From assembly GCA_023423895.1 (NCBI GenBank), contig JAFAER010000208.1, positions 1 to 64,000 of the forward strand: a stretch of DNA of 64,000 nt. Direction: 5' to 3'. The stretch comes from Pseudomonadota bacterium (GTDB lineage: Bacteria; Myxococcota_A; Polyangia; Polyangiales; Polyangiaceae). Below, piece by piece: positions 16,447 through 23,327 of this stretch. The notes beneath the pieces are model-generated. The model saw only the letters and a program-made list of their open reading frames with translations, was not told the origin of the DNA and searched no databases. The position numbers and the translations under genes are program-made. Position 1 is the stretch's first letter, and each line of letters begins with the position of its first letter.

Positions 16447-17726
16447 CGTACCTGCACGAACGAATCGAGGCTGCAGCCCTCGCCGAAGAGGCGGACCGCG
16501 TCGCGCGGGCGGCAGAGGCGGCTGCCTCGCGGAGGACTGCAGATCTGCTGCAGCTCTTCGACGCCTTCGCCGGCAAGCTCGCGACGCCGGCGTTTGCCGA
16601 CGTGGAAGGCATCGCGTTCCTTGCAACCTGGCTCCGGAAGAAGAGCCTGGAATCGACGGTGCGCGCGAGCCTCGGGTCCCGCGAGGCGGCCCTGGACGGG
16701 TTCATCCCGGATGGATCGCGCAAGCTCCGCGCAGCGCCCCGTGGCGCGGTCGCCCACTGGATCGCCGGCAACATCCCGACGCTCGCGGTCTTCTCGTTCG
16801 TCCTCTCGGCACTGGTGAAGAACGTCAATCTGGTGCGCGTGCCGAAAGAGAGCCTCGGTGTCGTCCGACGCATGTTGGCCGTGCTCGAGACGACCTCGAT
16901 CGCGACCGCAGACGGAGGGACGCTCTCGGGGCGCGACCTGCTGGAGGGTGCATCCTTCTTCTACTTCCCGGGTCAGGAGCGTTCGCTGCATGCGACGCTT
17001 TCGCTCCGCGCCGACGCGCGCGTCGTGTGGGGCGGACAGGAGACGCTCGCCTCCGTGCTCCCGCTCCCGCGTCACGAGCACTGCGAGGATATCGTGTTCG
17101 GGCCGAAGTTCTCGCTCGGGCTCGTCGATGCCGCTGCCCGAGAGCGCGTGTCGAGCGGCGGTGAGGACGGCGCTGCCGTCGCTCGCTCCCTCGTGCGGGA
17201 CGTCATCCTGTTCGAGCAGGCCGCGTGCTCTTCGCCGCACATCCTCTACGTCCAGGGTTCTCTCGACGAGGCCCGCTCGTTCGCCCGTGTTCTCGCCGCG
17301 GAGCTCGAGAAGCAGACCAAACGCTCTCCGAAACGCGCGATCGCCGAAGGCACGGCGGCGGCCATCCTTCGCCTCCGTGCCGACTACGCCCTTGCAGAAG
17401 AGCGCGACGTCTTCGCGTCGCGACACGTCGACTACACCGTTCTTGTCGATGCCGACGGCGCGGTGCTCTCCGAAGGCGTTCAGTCACGCACGCTCTTCGT
17501 ACGCGCCGTCGACGACCTCAGGGCCGTGGTGCAGATCATCAACCCTCAGGTCCAGACGGTCGGCATGCTCGTCGACGACGCCGCGCTCGCCGCCGAGCTC
17601 GCCGAGGCCGTTGCGCGCAAAGGCGTCTCACGCCTCGTCCGTTTCGGTCTGATGAACGTCTACGATCAGCCGTGGGACGGCATGTTCGCGTGCGACCGCT
17701 TCGTCCGCTGGATCAGCTGGACCTGA
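16443..17726 (+). CDS. LuxC-family acyl reductase
   Basis: A 427-aa member of the LuxC acyl-CoA reductase family (PF05893, aldehyde dehydrogenase fold). Known members bind an acyl group as a thioester on a Cys and reduce it with NADPH to the aldehyde. The candidate nucleophile is Cys262 in FEQAACSSPH. Other family features are APRGAVAHWIAGNIPTL at about 98-114 and VWGGQETL at 195-202. The start overlaps the LuxE-like stop (ATGA, 16443-16446). LuxC with LuxE but without luciferase occurs in some polysaccharide clusters of other proteobacteria. Here it closes the plus-strand unit, 26 bp before the convergent glycosyltransferase gene. Confidence 0.85.
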   Translation: MTYLHERIEAAALAEEADRVARAAEAAASRRTADLLQLFDAFAGKLATPAFADVEGIAFLATWLRKKSLESTVRASLGSREAALDGFIPDGSRKLRAAPRGAVAHWIAGNIPTLAVFSFVLSALVKNVNLVRVPKESLGVVRRMLAVLETTSIATADGGTLSGRDLLEGASFFYFPGQERSLHATLSLRADARVVWGGQETLASVLPLPRHEHCEDIVFGPKFSLGLVDAAARERVSSGGEDGAAVARSLVRDVILFEQAACSSPHILYVQGSLDEARSFARVLAAELEKQTKRSPKRAIAEGTAAAILRLRADYALAEERDVFASRHVDYTVLVDADGAVLSEGVQSRTLFVRAVDDLRAVVQIINPQVQTVGMLVDDAALAAELAEAVARKGVSRLVRFGLMNVYDQPWDGMFACDRFVRWISWT

Positions 17727-17752
17727 CCGCGACGCCCCCCCCGGCGCCCCCT

Positions 17753-18469
17753 TCAGCGTGCGTTCTTCAAGCGCTGGCGGAGCTCGACGAGCTCCTTGGC
17801 CATCCGCCACCCGTCCTTCACGACGGAGACGGAGCTCTGATGGGGGTTGTGATCGACGATGATGGGCACCTCGACGACGTCCCCCCCTCGACGCAGATGA
17901 AGCGTCGCGAGCTCGAGCGAGCAGAGGTAGTGATCGTAGACGAGGTCCGGAAGCAGGCTCTTCGCCACGGACGTCCGAAGGATGAAGCTGCCCTGGGAAT
18001 CGCCGGGCGTGCTCCATCCGAGGAGTAGCCGTCGGAGCGTCAAGAACGTCAGCGACGAGAGACGACGCACCTTCGTTACGCCGACGAGCTGGGACTCAGG
18101 ATGGGCCTTGGACCCGATCGCGAAGTCGGGCCGTCCCGCTCGCTCGAACGAGATCACGTCGGACCAGCCGAACGGCAAATCGTCGGCCGAGAGGATCACG
18201 AACTCTTCACGAGCCTCGCGAATGCCAAGCTTGTAGCCAGCGCCGATCCCCTTGGCCGTCGTGTCGAGAAAGCGCACCTCCGGCTTGTCGCCTTCACGCG
18301 GGGCGACGAGCGCGTCGACCCTCGCTTGCGCCTCGGGAGTCAGCGGCTTCCCGTTGTGTGCGAGCAGCACCTCTCGAACACCGTGCGCAGGACCTTCCTC
18401 GCGTGCGCGGCGAACCGTCGTGCCGATGGAGGTGAGATCGCTGTGGAACGGCAGAACGAGCGTGTACAT
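17753..18469 (-). CDS. family 2 glycosyltransferase
   Basis: A small (238 aa) GT-A-fold glycosyltransferase. It opens with a beta strand and nucleotide-binding loop MYTLVLPFHSD, and has the acidic metal/UDP site SADDLPFG at about 93-100 after KGIGAGYKLGIREA. The second half (GDSQGSFILR, then HNPHQSSVSVVKDGWRMAKEL) is that of polyprenyl-phosphate or polysaccharide sugar transferases. It probably adds one sugar to a surface glycan in the cytoplasm. ATG 18469 shares its first base with the last base of the upstream stop (TGATG), so the gene is coupled to the NodB-like gene. A TTG at 18472 is the longer alternative. Confidence 0.78.
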   Translation of the reverse strand: MYTLVLPFHSDLTSIGTTVRRAREEGPAHGVREVLLAHNGKPLTPEAQARVDALVAPREGDKPEVRFLDTTAKGIGAGYKLGIREAREEFVILSADDLPFGWSDVISFERAGRPDFAIGSKAHPESQLVGVTKVRRLSSLTFLTLRRLLLGWSTPGDSQGSFILRTSVAKSLLPDLVYDHYLCSLELATLHLRRGGDVVEVPIIVDHNPHQSSVSVVKDGWRMAKELVELRQRLKNAR

Positions 18470-19263
18470 CAACCGGCGTCCGCGGCGCGGTAGATGATGT
18501 GGTCCCAGAGCTTGTCGTTCAGCTCGGCATACGTCCCACCAAGACGTGGTGCGACCTCGAGGAGGAAGTTGCGCGTGCGGAGCGCCGGGTGCTCGTGCCG
18601 GCTGCCGTACCAGATCGGATGAATCAGGATCTGGAGGTTCGGACCGCGAGGACGAGTCAGGCTGAGCAGCGGCTCACCTTCACGCCAGCGGGCGCGAGAG
18701 TCCGAGATGTACCAGCGGAAGAGCTCCTTCGCGTACCCACTCACGCGGCCAGCGATCCGGAGCGGCCCATTGATGAGCTCGGGAACCGGGAGGTGGAACG
18801 AAACCGAGCGAACGGGGCGACCGAGGATGCCCTCGAGCTCGTCACACGCGTTCGCGATGTCGCGTTCACGCGTCGCCTCGTCCACATCTTTCGTTCCGCG
18901 GGCGACGACGTCGTAGTGCAGGCCGATCTCGTGGCCGAGCCGGTCGATCTCGGCCAGCGCGTCGCGCGAGCTCGACCACCCCAGCTGGTAGAACGGTGAT
19001 GCAAGCATCACGTGGTACGTCGACACCACGCCTGCTTCGCTCTCCAGGCGGGCGATCGGGACGGCGCGCTCGAGAGACACGTCGATGTCGTGACGAACGA
19101 AGACCCGCCGTGGGGCCGCTTCATCCGTCGAGACGTCTCCGGCGTCACCGACGAGCGTGGGGACGAAGTCCCGCCGCAGCACCGCATACAGCTTGGCAAG
19201 GTAGTCGTAGCTGAGGTCCGAGTCCCAGGCTCCGGGCTCGTTCGGTAGGTTCGTTGCGCTCAT
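18469..19263 (-). CDS. NodB-like polysaccharide deacetylase-family protein
   Basis: A 264-aa protein of the carbohydrate esterase 4/NodB-like fold. The metal-site signature is FVRHDIDVS (His-Asp-x-Asp), followed by STYHVMLASPFYQL and the second metal/substrate motif HEIGLHYDVV. Relatives in O-antigen clusters either remove N-acetyl groups from a glycan or have lost activity. The first Asp and the first His are present here, and the family's second His is probably supplied by GLHYD. It could de-N-acetylate an amino sugar before re-acylation with another group. It is co-transcribed with the GT2 gene by a one-base stop/start overlap. Confidence 0.72.
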   Translation of the reverse strand: MSATNLPNEPGAWDSDLSYDYLAKLYAVLRRDFVPTLVGDAGDVSTDEAAPRRVFVRHDIDVSLERAVPIARLESEAGVVSTYHVMLASPFYQLGWSSSRDALAEIDRLGHEIGLHYDVVARGTKDVDEATRERDIANACDELEGILGRPVRSVSFHLPVPELINGPLRIAGRVSGYAKELFRWYISDSRARWREGEPLLSLTRPRGPNLQILIHPIWYGSRHEHPALRTRNFLLEVAPRLGGTYAELNDKLWDHIIYRAADAG

Positions 19264-19299
19264 CGGCCGTCTCGGGGAGGCATACGATAGCCGCCCTCA

Positions 19300-19390
19300 T
19301 ACGCGGCGCGCCAGCACGTCGCGTTCGTCACTCGCCGTCGAGTACCCGCCGACGATGACGCAGCGCCCGAGGTCGCGAGCTCGCCGACTC
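19300..19390 (-). pseudogene. remnant resembling the 3' end of the lpxD-like gene
   Basis: Read on the minus strand, 19307-19347 matches the 3' end and downstream flank of the second lpxD-like gene (about 21107-21147) at 35 of 41 positions by hand alignment, including the stop triplet and the following cgcgacgtgctggcgc. Just upstream, ten bases of the intact gene appear deleted (loss of the Asn-Pro-Ala coding part), which shifts the frame. No start or catalytic motif remains. It sits between degT and the deacetylase gene in a 211-bp gap. Either a decayed duplicate or a conserved 3' flank would explain it. Confidence 0.35.
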
Positions 19391-19474
19391 GAGTCGAGGG
19401 GGTGGGATCGCACTGCGAACGACTCCACCCATGAGGGTCGACGTCCGGCCCCATGCGGTCGAACGTGCGTGTCG

Positions 19475-20593
19475 TCAGATCGCCGCGAGGAGCGCTGCCG
19501 CCGCGGTCTCCCGCTCGTCGGGACGGATGCCATAGAACAGCGGCAGGTTCACGACGGACTCGCAGAAACGCTTCGACACGGACAGGTCGCCATGAGCGAT
19601 CGCGCCCGCTCTCTTGGCGGGCGGTTGCACGTCCATCGTCTCCGGGTACGTCCGCGCGGCGCCGACGCCTGACTTCTTCAACGCGTCGACGAGCTCCGCG
19701 CCCTTCTTCCCTTCGACGGTCACCACGTTCAGGTAGCCGTTCTCGACGACACCGGCGGGCGGCCCGTAGACCTTCAGTCGCTTTCCGCTGCTCGTGAGGC
19801 GGTCGCGGTAAAACGCAGCCGCCTCCCGGCGCGAGGAGAGGATCGCCGGAAGCTCGTCGAGCACGCGCGAGATGAACGCCGCGTTGATGCCGCCCATCCG
19901 GGAGTTCCAACCGACGTGTGCATACGAGTAGTGATCCGAACGCCCGTGGTTGCACAGCGAGCGCACGAGCGACTCCTGCGTCTCCGTCTGCAGCGTGATC
20001 GCACCGCCATCCATCGCCCCACCGACCACCTTCGCCGGGTAGAACGAGAGCGTCGCCGCGTCGGCCTTCGCGAGCACCGGCTCGCCGTTCGCTTCGACGC
20101 CGAAGCACTGCGCGCCATCCTCGAGGAGCGCGATCTCACGCTCCTTGCAGAACGCGCGAATCTCGGCGAGCCGCGCCGACGTCCATCCGAACAGATGCAC
20201 GAGGATCGCCGCATCGAAGCGATGCTTCTCGTGCGCGGAGCGGAGCTCCGTGAGGCTCACCTGGAGATCGTCCGGATCGACATCGACGAGAACCGGGATA
20301 GCCCCGAGCTGCGCGATGGCCTCGAACGTCGCCCAGAACGTCAGGTTCGGGAGGGCGACCTTGGAGCCGGCCTTCACGCCGAGCGCTTGGAGCCCGATGA
20401 GCAAAGCATCGGTTCCGTTGGCGCACGAGACCACACGGGGCGCACCGAGCACTTCGGAGAGCTTCCGCTCGAGCGCGCCGACACGCGGCCCACCGACGAA
20501 CTCGCACTTGTCGAGGCACTCGGCCCAGGCCGGAAGGACGTCCTCACGAACGCGGTGGACGATGCGGGTCAGATCGATGAACGGGACGGGCAT
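19475..20593 (-). CDS. DegT/DnrJ/EryC1/StrS-family PLP sugar aminotransferase
   Basis: A 372-aa fold-type I aminotransferase. It begins PFIDLTRIVHRV, has the PLP-phosphate loop CANGTDALLIGL at 58-69, the Asp that pairs with the pyridine nitrogen in LLEDGAQCFG (Asp159), and the Schiff-base lysine in SFYPAKVVGGAMDGGAI (Lys188). These enzymes transfer an amino group from glutamate to a keto-UDP-sugar. Paired with the Gfo/Idh dehydrogenase at 9.7 kb, the expected chemistry is 3-OH to 3-NH2 (GnnA/GnnB or WlbA/WlbC type). ATG 20593 is preceded by a shared 16-bp element also found near the second lpxD-like gene. Confidence 0.87.
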   Translation of the reverse strand: MPVPFIDLTRIVHRVREDVLPAWAECLDKCEFVGGPRVGALERKLSEVLGAPRVVSCANGTDALLIGLQALGVKAGSKVALPNLTFWATFEAIAQLGAIPVLVDVDPDDLQVSLTELRSAHEKHRFDAAILVHLFGWTSARLAEIRAFCKEREIALLEDGAQCFGVEANGEPVLAKADAATLSFYPAKVVGGAMDGGAITLQTETQESLVRSLCNHGRSDHYSYAHVGWNSRMGGINAAFISRVLDELPAILSSRREAAAFYRDRLTSSGKRLKVYGPPAGVVENGYLNVVTVEGKKGAELVDALKKSGVGAARTYPETMDVQPPAKRAGAIAHGDLSVSKRFCESVVNLPLFYGIRPDERETAAAALLAAI

Positions 20594-20606
20594 GGATGGC
20601 GCTCCA

Positions 20607-20622
20607 GAGCCGGTATAGTGCC
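20607..20622 (-). repeat. 16-bp element upstream of degT, identical to one near the second lpxD-like gene
   Basis: The plus-strand sequence gagccggtatagtgcc occurs here and again, without mismatch, at 22129-22144. Both copies lie upstream of minus-strand sugar genes (14 bp before the degT start and 145 bp before the lpxD-like start). The minus-strand reading contains CACTATACC, which could be a -10-like box; the plus-strand reading contains TATAGT. Function is not proven. Confidence 0.6.
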
Positions 20623-20694
20623 GGCGTCTGCGGTTTTCCATCTTCCGGTCTTCGCCTCTGCGCCTGCGGGGGGTGCTGCAGAGCTTTCGTCCGC

Positions 20695-20730
20695 CGCTTG
20701 CTCCGCTTGCTCCGCTTGCTCCGCTTGCTC
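20695..20730. repeat. 4 x 9-bp perfect tandem repeat
   Basis: Four uninterrupted copies of cgcttgctc. It lies in non-coding DNA about 100 bp upstream of degT. Unit length is a multiple of three but no gene crosses it. Confidence 0.9.
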
Positions 20731-20786
20731 AGGGTTGGGCGCCCGCATTCACTTCGTGCGTCGCAGGCGCTCGCGGCGTTCGACGG

Positions 20787-20915
20787 TCATGCGTAGACCC
20801 GCGGCGGGGCCGTCCGGAGCGCCGCCGCGAGTCGTCTCGCCTCCTCCGCGACGTCCGGCCGGAATGCCATCCGCCACGGACGGCGAATGGGTCGGCCGCG
20901 AAGCCGCTTCACCAC
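20787..20915 (-). CDS. small basic protein (42 aa), hypothetical
   Basis: On the minus strand a GTG at 20915 (followed directly by a second GTG) lies seven bases after an exceptionally good Shine-Dalgarno, GGAGGAGGTG (20921-20930). It opens a 42-codon frame: VVKRLRGRPIRRPWRMAF, then PDVAEEARRLAAALRTAPPR and VYA. The product is highly basic with a predicted amphipathic helix in the second half. No family is recognised. Its stop TGA overlaps an ATG (20788-20790) that opens only a 13-codon frame. The ribosome-binding site is the main evidence. Confidence 0.42.
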   Translation of the reverse strand: MVKRLRGRPIRRPWRMAFRPDVAEEARRLAAALRTAPPRVYA

Positions 20916-21123
20916 GAGGTCACCTCCTCCGAGATACGGGCTCGCGACCCACTCCGAAAAGACCGCGACGCTCGCTCGACCGCACGTCGGCCGCGCAGTC
21001 GCAGAGGAGAAGCGCCTCTACGTCGAGGAGCTCGCTCGCGACGGGACACCGCTGGATCCGGTGACCGCGAAGGCGCTTCAGCAGGTGTCGTAGCGTCGGC
21101 CCTGCGCCAGCACGTCGCGCGCG

Positions 21124-21984
21124 TCACTTGCGGTCGAGCAGCCGGGCTGGGTTGCCGACCACCGTGCCTCCCGGGGGAACGTTGGCGACGACGACCGCAC
21201 CGATCCCCACCAGAACGCGATCGCCGACGTGGACGTTCTCGAGCACGCTGGAGCCCGGCGCAACGAGCGACTCCTCGCCGACGGTCACTCCGCCGCTGAT
21301 CTCCGTGCAGGCGGTGACGAGGGTCTTCTTCTTGATCCAGCAGTTGTGGGCGATGTGGACGTGGTCATCGACCTTCACGTCGTCTTCGAGGATCGTCGGC
21401 GCCAGCGTCCCCTGGCAGATCGTCGTGAAGCACCCGACCTCGACACGATCGCCCAGGATGACGCCTCCGAGATGCAGCATTCGGAGCGGCGTCCCGTCGG
21501 CGTCGCGCTCGAATCCGAAGCCGTCCTCCCCGATCACCGCGCCCGACTTGATGATGCAGTCCGTTCCGATGCGGGTGCCATCGGCGATGCGGGCGTTGTT
21601 CCCGATGACGGTCCCCGCGCCGACGATCACGCCGCGCCCGAACGTCGTGCCGCTGCCCACCGTGACGCTGGGGTGGATTTGCGGGTCGCCTTCGAAGCGC
21701 TCGAACCCGGCATTCGCGTCGAGCCAGCGCAGCGCTCTGATGAAATCGAGCCGCGGCCGGTCCGTCGGCACCCAGGCTGCCGCCCCCGGCCGTTCCGCCG
21801 CGAGGACCGCGACCTTGGGCGGAAAGCTCAGCGCGGCGGCGCGGTTCATGAACGTGAGCGCCCCTTCTCGCGGCGCCGAGAGAGGCGCGACCGCCTCGAG
21901 GTCGAAGTCTTCCCCTTCGAACGTCCGCCCGAGCGCCCTCGCGAGCTCGGACACACGCACGTGACGTTTCACTCGGGTCGACAT
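21124..21984 (-). CDS. LpxD-type UDP-amino-sugar N-acyltransferase (second copy)
   Basis: A 286-aa hexapeptide acyltransferase. Residues 9-95 form an LpxD-like N-terminal domain (VSELARALGRTFEGEDFDLE, then PRLDFIRALRWL), and the beta-helix starts at IHPSVTVGSG. The catalytic-type motif VHIAHN puts His213 in the LpxD position, with GEDGFGFERD nearby. Unlike the first copy, it ends VVGNPARLLDRK, the closing motif of sugar N-acyltransferases such as WbpD/WlbB/PglD. That mixture suggests an amino-sugar acyltransferase for O-antigen or a modified lipid A rather than the housekeeping LpxD. It is on the same strand as degT and probably acts on its 3-amino product. Confidence 0.8.
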   Translation of the reverse strand: MSTRVKRHVRVSELARALGRTFEGEDFDLEAVAPLSAPREGALTFMNRAAALSFPPKVAVLAAERPGAAAWVPTDRPRLDFIRALRWLDANAGFERFEGDPQIHPSVTVGSGTTFGRGVIVGAGTVIGNNARIADGTRIGTDCIIKSGAVIGEDGFGFERDADGTPLRMLHLGGVILGDRVEVGCFTTICQGTLAPTILEDDVKVDDHVHIAHNCWIKKKTLVTACTEISGGVTVGEESLVAPGSSVLENVHVGDRVLVGIGAVVVANVPPGGTVVGNPARLLDRK

Positions 21985-22117
21985 GGTCGAACCGTAGCCA
22001 CGACCGAGCGTGTGGCGAGCCGGGCCCTCCGGCGCGGGCGCTCGAGCGCTCGGCCCGGACGGCGCGAGGAGCGCTGCCGCTGCGGTCGCGGGTGGGCCCC
22101 CTGCGGATCCGGGCTCG

Positions 22118-23248
22118 ATGCGGCGGCGGAGCCGGTATAGTGCCCCAGCACTTTCCTTTCCGCGGAGCTCGGGCCCGCCCCGCGTTGCGCACGTACCTTC
22201 CCTTTCCACGACGTTGAATCCCGCATCGCCGTCACGGTCCAAACGCCTCCTCGTCTTCGCGGCCAAGGCTGGCGTCGCCGTCCTCCTCATCGCCTGGCTC
22301 GTGAGGGGCGGACATCTCGACATGGGAGCGCTCGGGATCTTCATCGCGCGCCCCTGGCTGCTCGCGATGAACCTCGGCCTGTTCACGGTCGGCGCCGTCA
22401 TCGCGACGCTCCGCTTCCGCGTCCTCCTTGGAATCGCCGGGGTCCACGTCCGCTTCGGGACCGTCCTGCGCCTCCAGATGACGGCGTTCTTCTTCAACGT
22501 CGTCATCCCCGGGAACATCGGCGGCGACGTCGTCAAGGCACTCTACGTCGCTCGCGACGCGCCGCGTGAGAAACGGACGACGATCCTGCTCGTCGCGTTC
22601 GTCGAACGCCTCCTCGGACTCTCGGCCCTCGTCATCCTGGGCGCGCTCGTGACGCTCGTACGGCCGAGCGTCTGGTCCGATCCCCTCCTCCGGCCGCTCG
22701 CGACGGTGGTCGCCGCGATCGGCGGCTCGACACTGGTCGGAGGCTTTCTTGCGCTCGTGCTCGTGCGCAAAGCCGGTGCGCGCCTCGACCGGTACACGAG
22801 CGGTCCGTCGAAGCTGAGCAAGCTGCTGAACCAGCTCGTCGCGTCGATGCGCCTCGTGTCGTCCGGGCCCCGCCGGCTCATCATCGCCCTCGGCCTTTCG
22901 ATGGCCTTCCACGGCCTCGGGATGGCGTTCTTCACGGTCCTCACGCGAGCGCTGCTCGAGCAAGACGTGCCCTACTCGGCCGTGGCCACCGTCTTCCCGC
23001 TCGGGCTGTTGACCCTCGTGCTCCCGATCTCGCCGTCGGGCCTCGGCGTCGGTCACGTCGCTTTCAAGCGGCTCTTCGAGGCCATCGGGCTTGCCGGCGG
23101 CGCGACGGTCTTCAACGTCTACCTCCTCGGGCAGATCACGCCGTGTTTGCTCGGCGTCTTCTCGTTCCTCTCGCTCAAGCGTCGTGGCGAGCTGCCGACG
23201 GAGCTGCCTCCCGAGCCGGAGGCCGACGCGCCTCGCTCCCGCGGCTGA
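22118..23248 (+). CDS. lysylphosphatidylglycerol-synthetase/flippase-like TM protein (UPF0104 type)
   Basis: A roughly 345-375-aa integral membrane protein of the LPG synthetase TM/UPF0104 family (PF03706). It has eight or so hydrophobic spans and the family motifs NVVIPGNIGGDVVKALYVA after the third span, FVERLLGLSAL, and SPSGLGVGHVAFKRLF near the end. Such proteins occur as stand-alone membrane partners of glycosyltransferases and lipid-linked sugar pathways; the synthetase domain of MprF is absent. ATG 22118 gives the longest product but overlaps the shared 16-bp element. TTG 22214, just before the first basic residues (SRSKRLL), is an equally plausible start. The gene is divergent from the second lpxD-like gene. 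Confidence 0.75.
   Translation: MRRRSRYSAPALSFPRSSGPPRVAHVPSLSTTLNPASPSRSKRLLVFAAKAGVAVLLIAWLVRGGHLDMGALGIFIARPWLLAMNLGLFTVGAVIATLRFRVLLGIAGVHVRFGTVLRLQMTAFFFNVVIPGNIGGDVVKALYVARDAPREKRTTILLVAFVERLLGLSALVILGALVTLVRPSVWSDPLLRPLATVVAAIGGSTLVGGFLALVLVRKAGARLDRYTSGPSKLSKLLNQLVASMRLVSSGPRRLIIALGLSMAFHGLGMAFFTVLTRALLEQDVPYSAVATVFPLGLLTLVLPISPSGLGVGHVAFKRLFEAIGLAGGATVFNVYLLGQITPCLLGVFSFLSLKRRGELPTELPPEPEADAPRSRG
22129..22144 (+). repeat. second copy of the 16-bp element
   Basis: Identical to 20607-20622. If the flippase-like gene starts at TTG 22214, the TATAGT inside this copy (22136-22141) would be a sensible -10 box for it on the plus strand; the minus-strand reading would serve the lpxD-like gene. 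Confidence 0.6.
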
Positions 23249-23327
23249 CGAGTGAGGGGCTCGCGGCTGCGATCCGGGAACGCGAATCGCAGCGAGTCGG
23301 CCATGTCTGCCCGCTGGCGAAGGTCGG

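Larger units (their letters stand above)
20594..21123. other. 530-bp region between degT and the second lpxD-like gene
   Basis: Holds the 16-bp element (20607-20622), four perfect 9-bp tandem copies of cgcttgctc (20695-20730), a small minus-strand ORF with a strong Shine-Dalgarno (20787-20915) and a plus-strand 68-codon frame (20887-21093) with typical codon use but no Shine-Dalgarno. No standard-sized gene is present. The density of short repeats suggests a recombination-prone junction. Confidence 0.6.

Noticed and set aside
15316..17726. LuxE and LuxC considered as part of a bioluminescence operon
   Set aside because: luxA, luxB and luxD are absent in the window, and the neighbours are sugar and ACP genes.
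20887..21093. Plus-strand 68-codon frame ending in KRLYVEELARDGTPLDP and AKALQQVS
   Set aside because: Its codon use is plausible but there is no Shine-Dalgarno and it overlaps the small minus-strand ORF. Too weak to call a gene, but worth a homology search.
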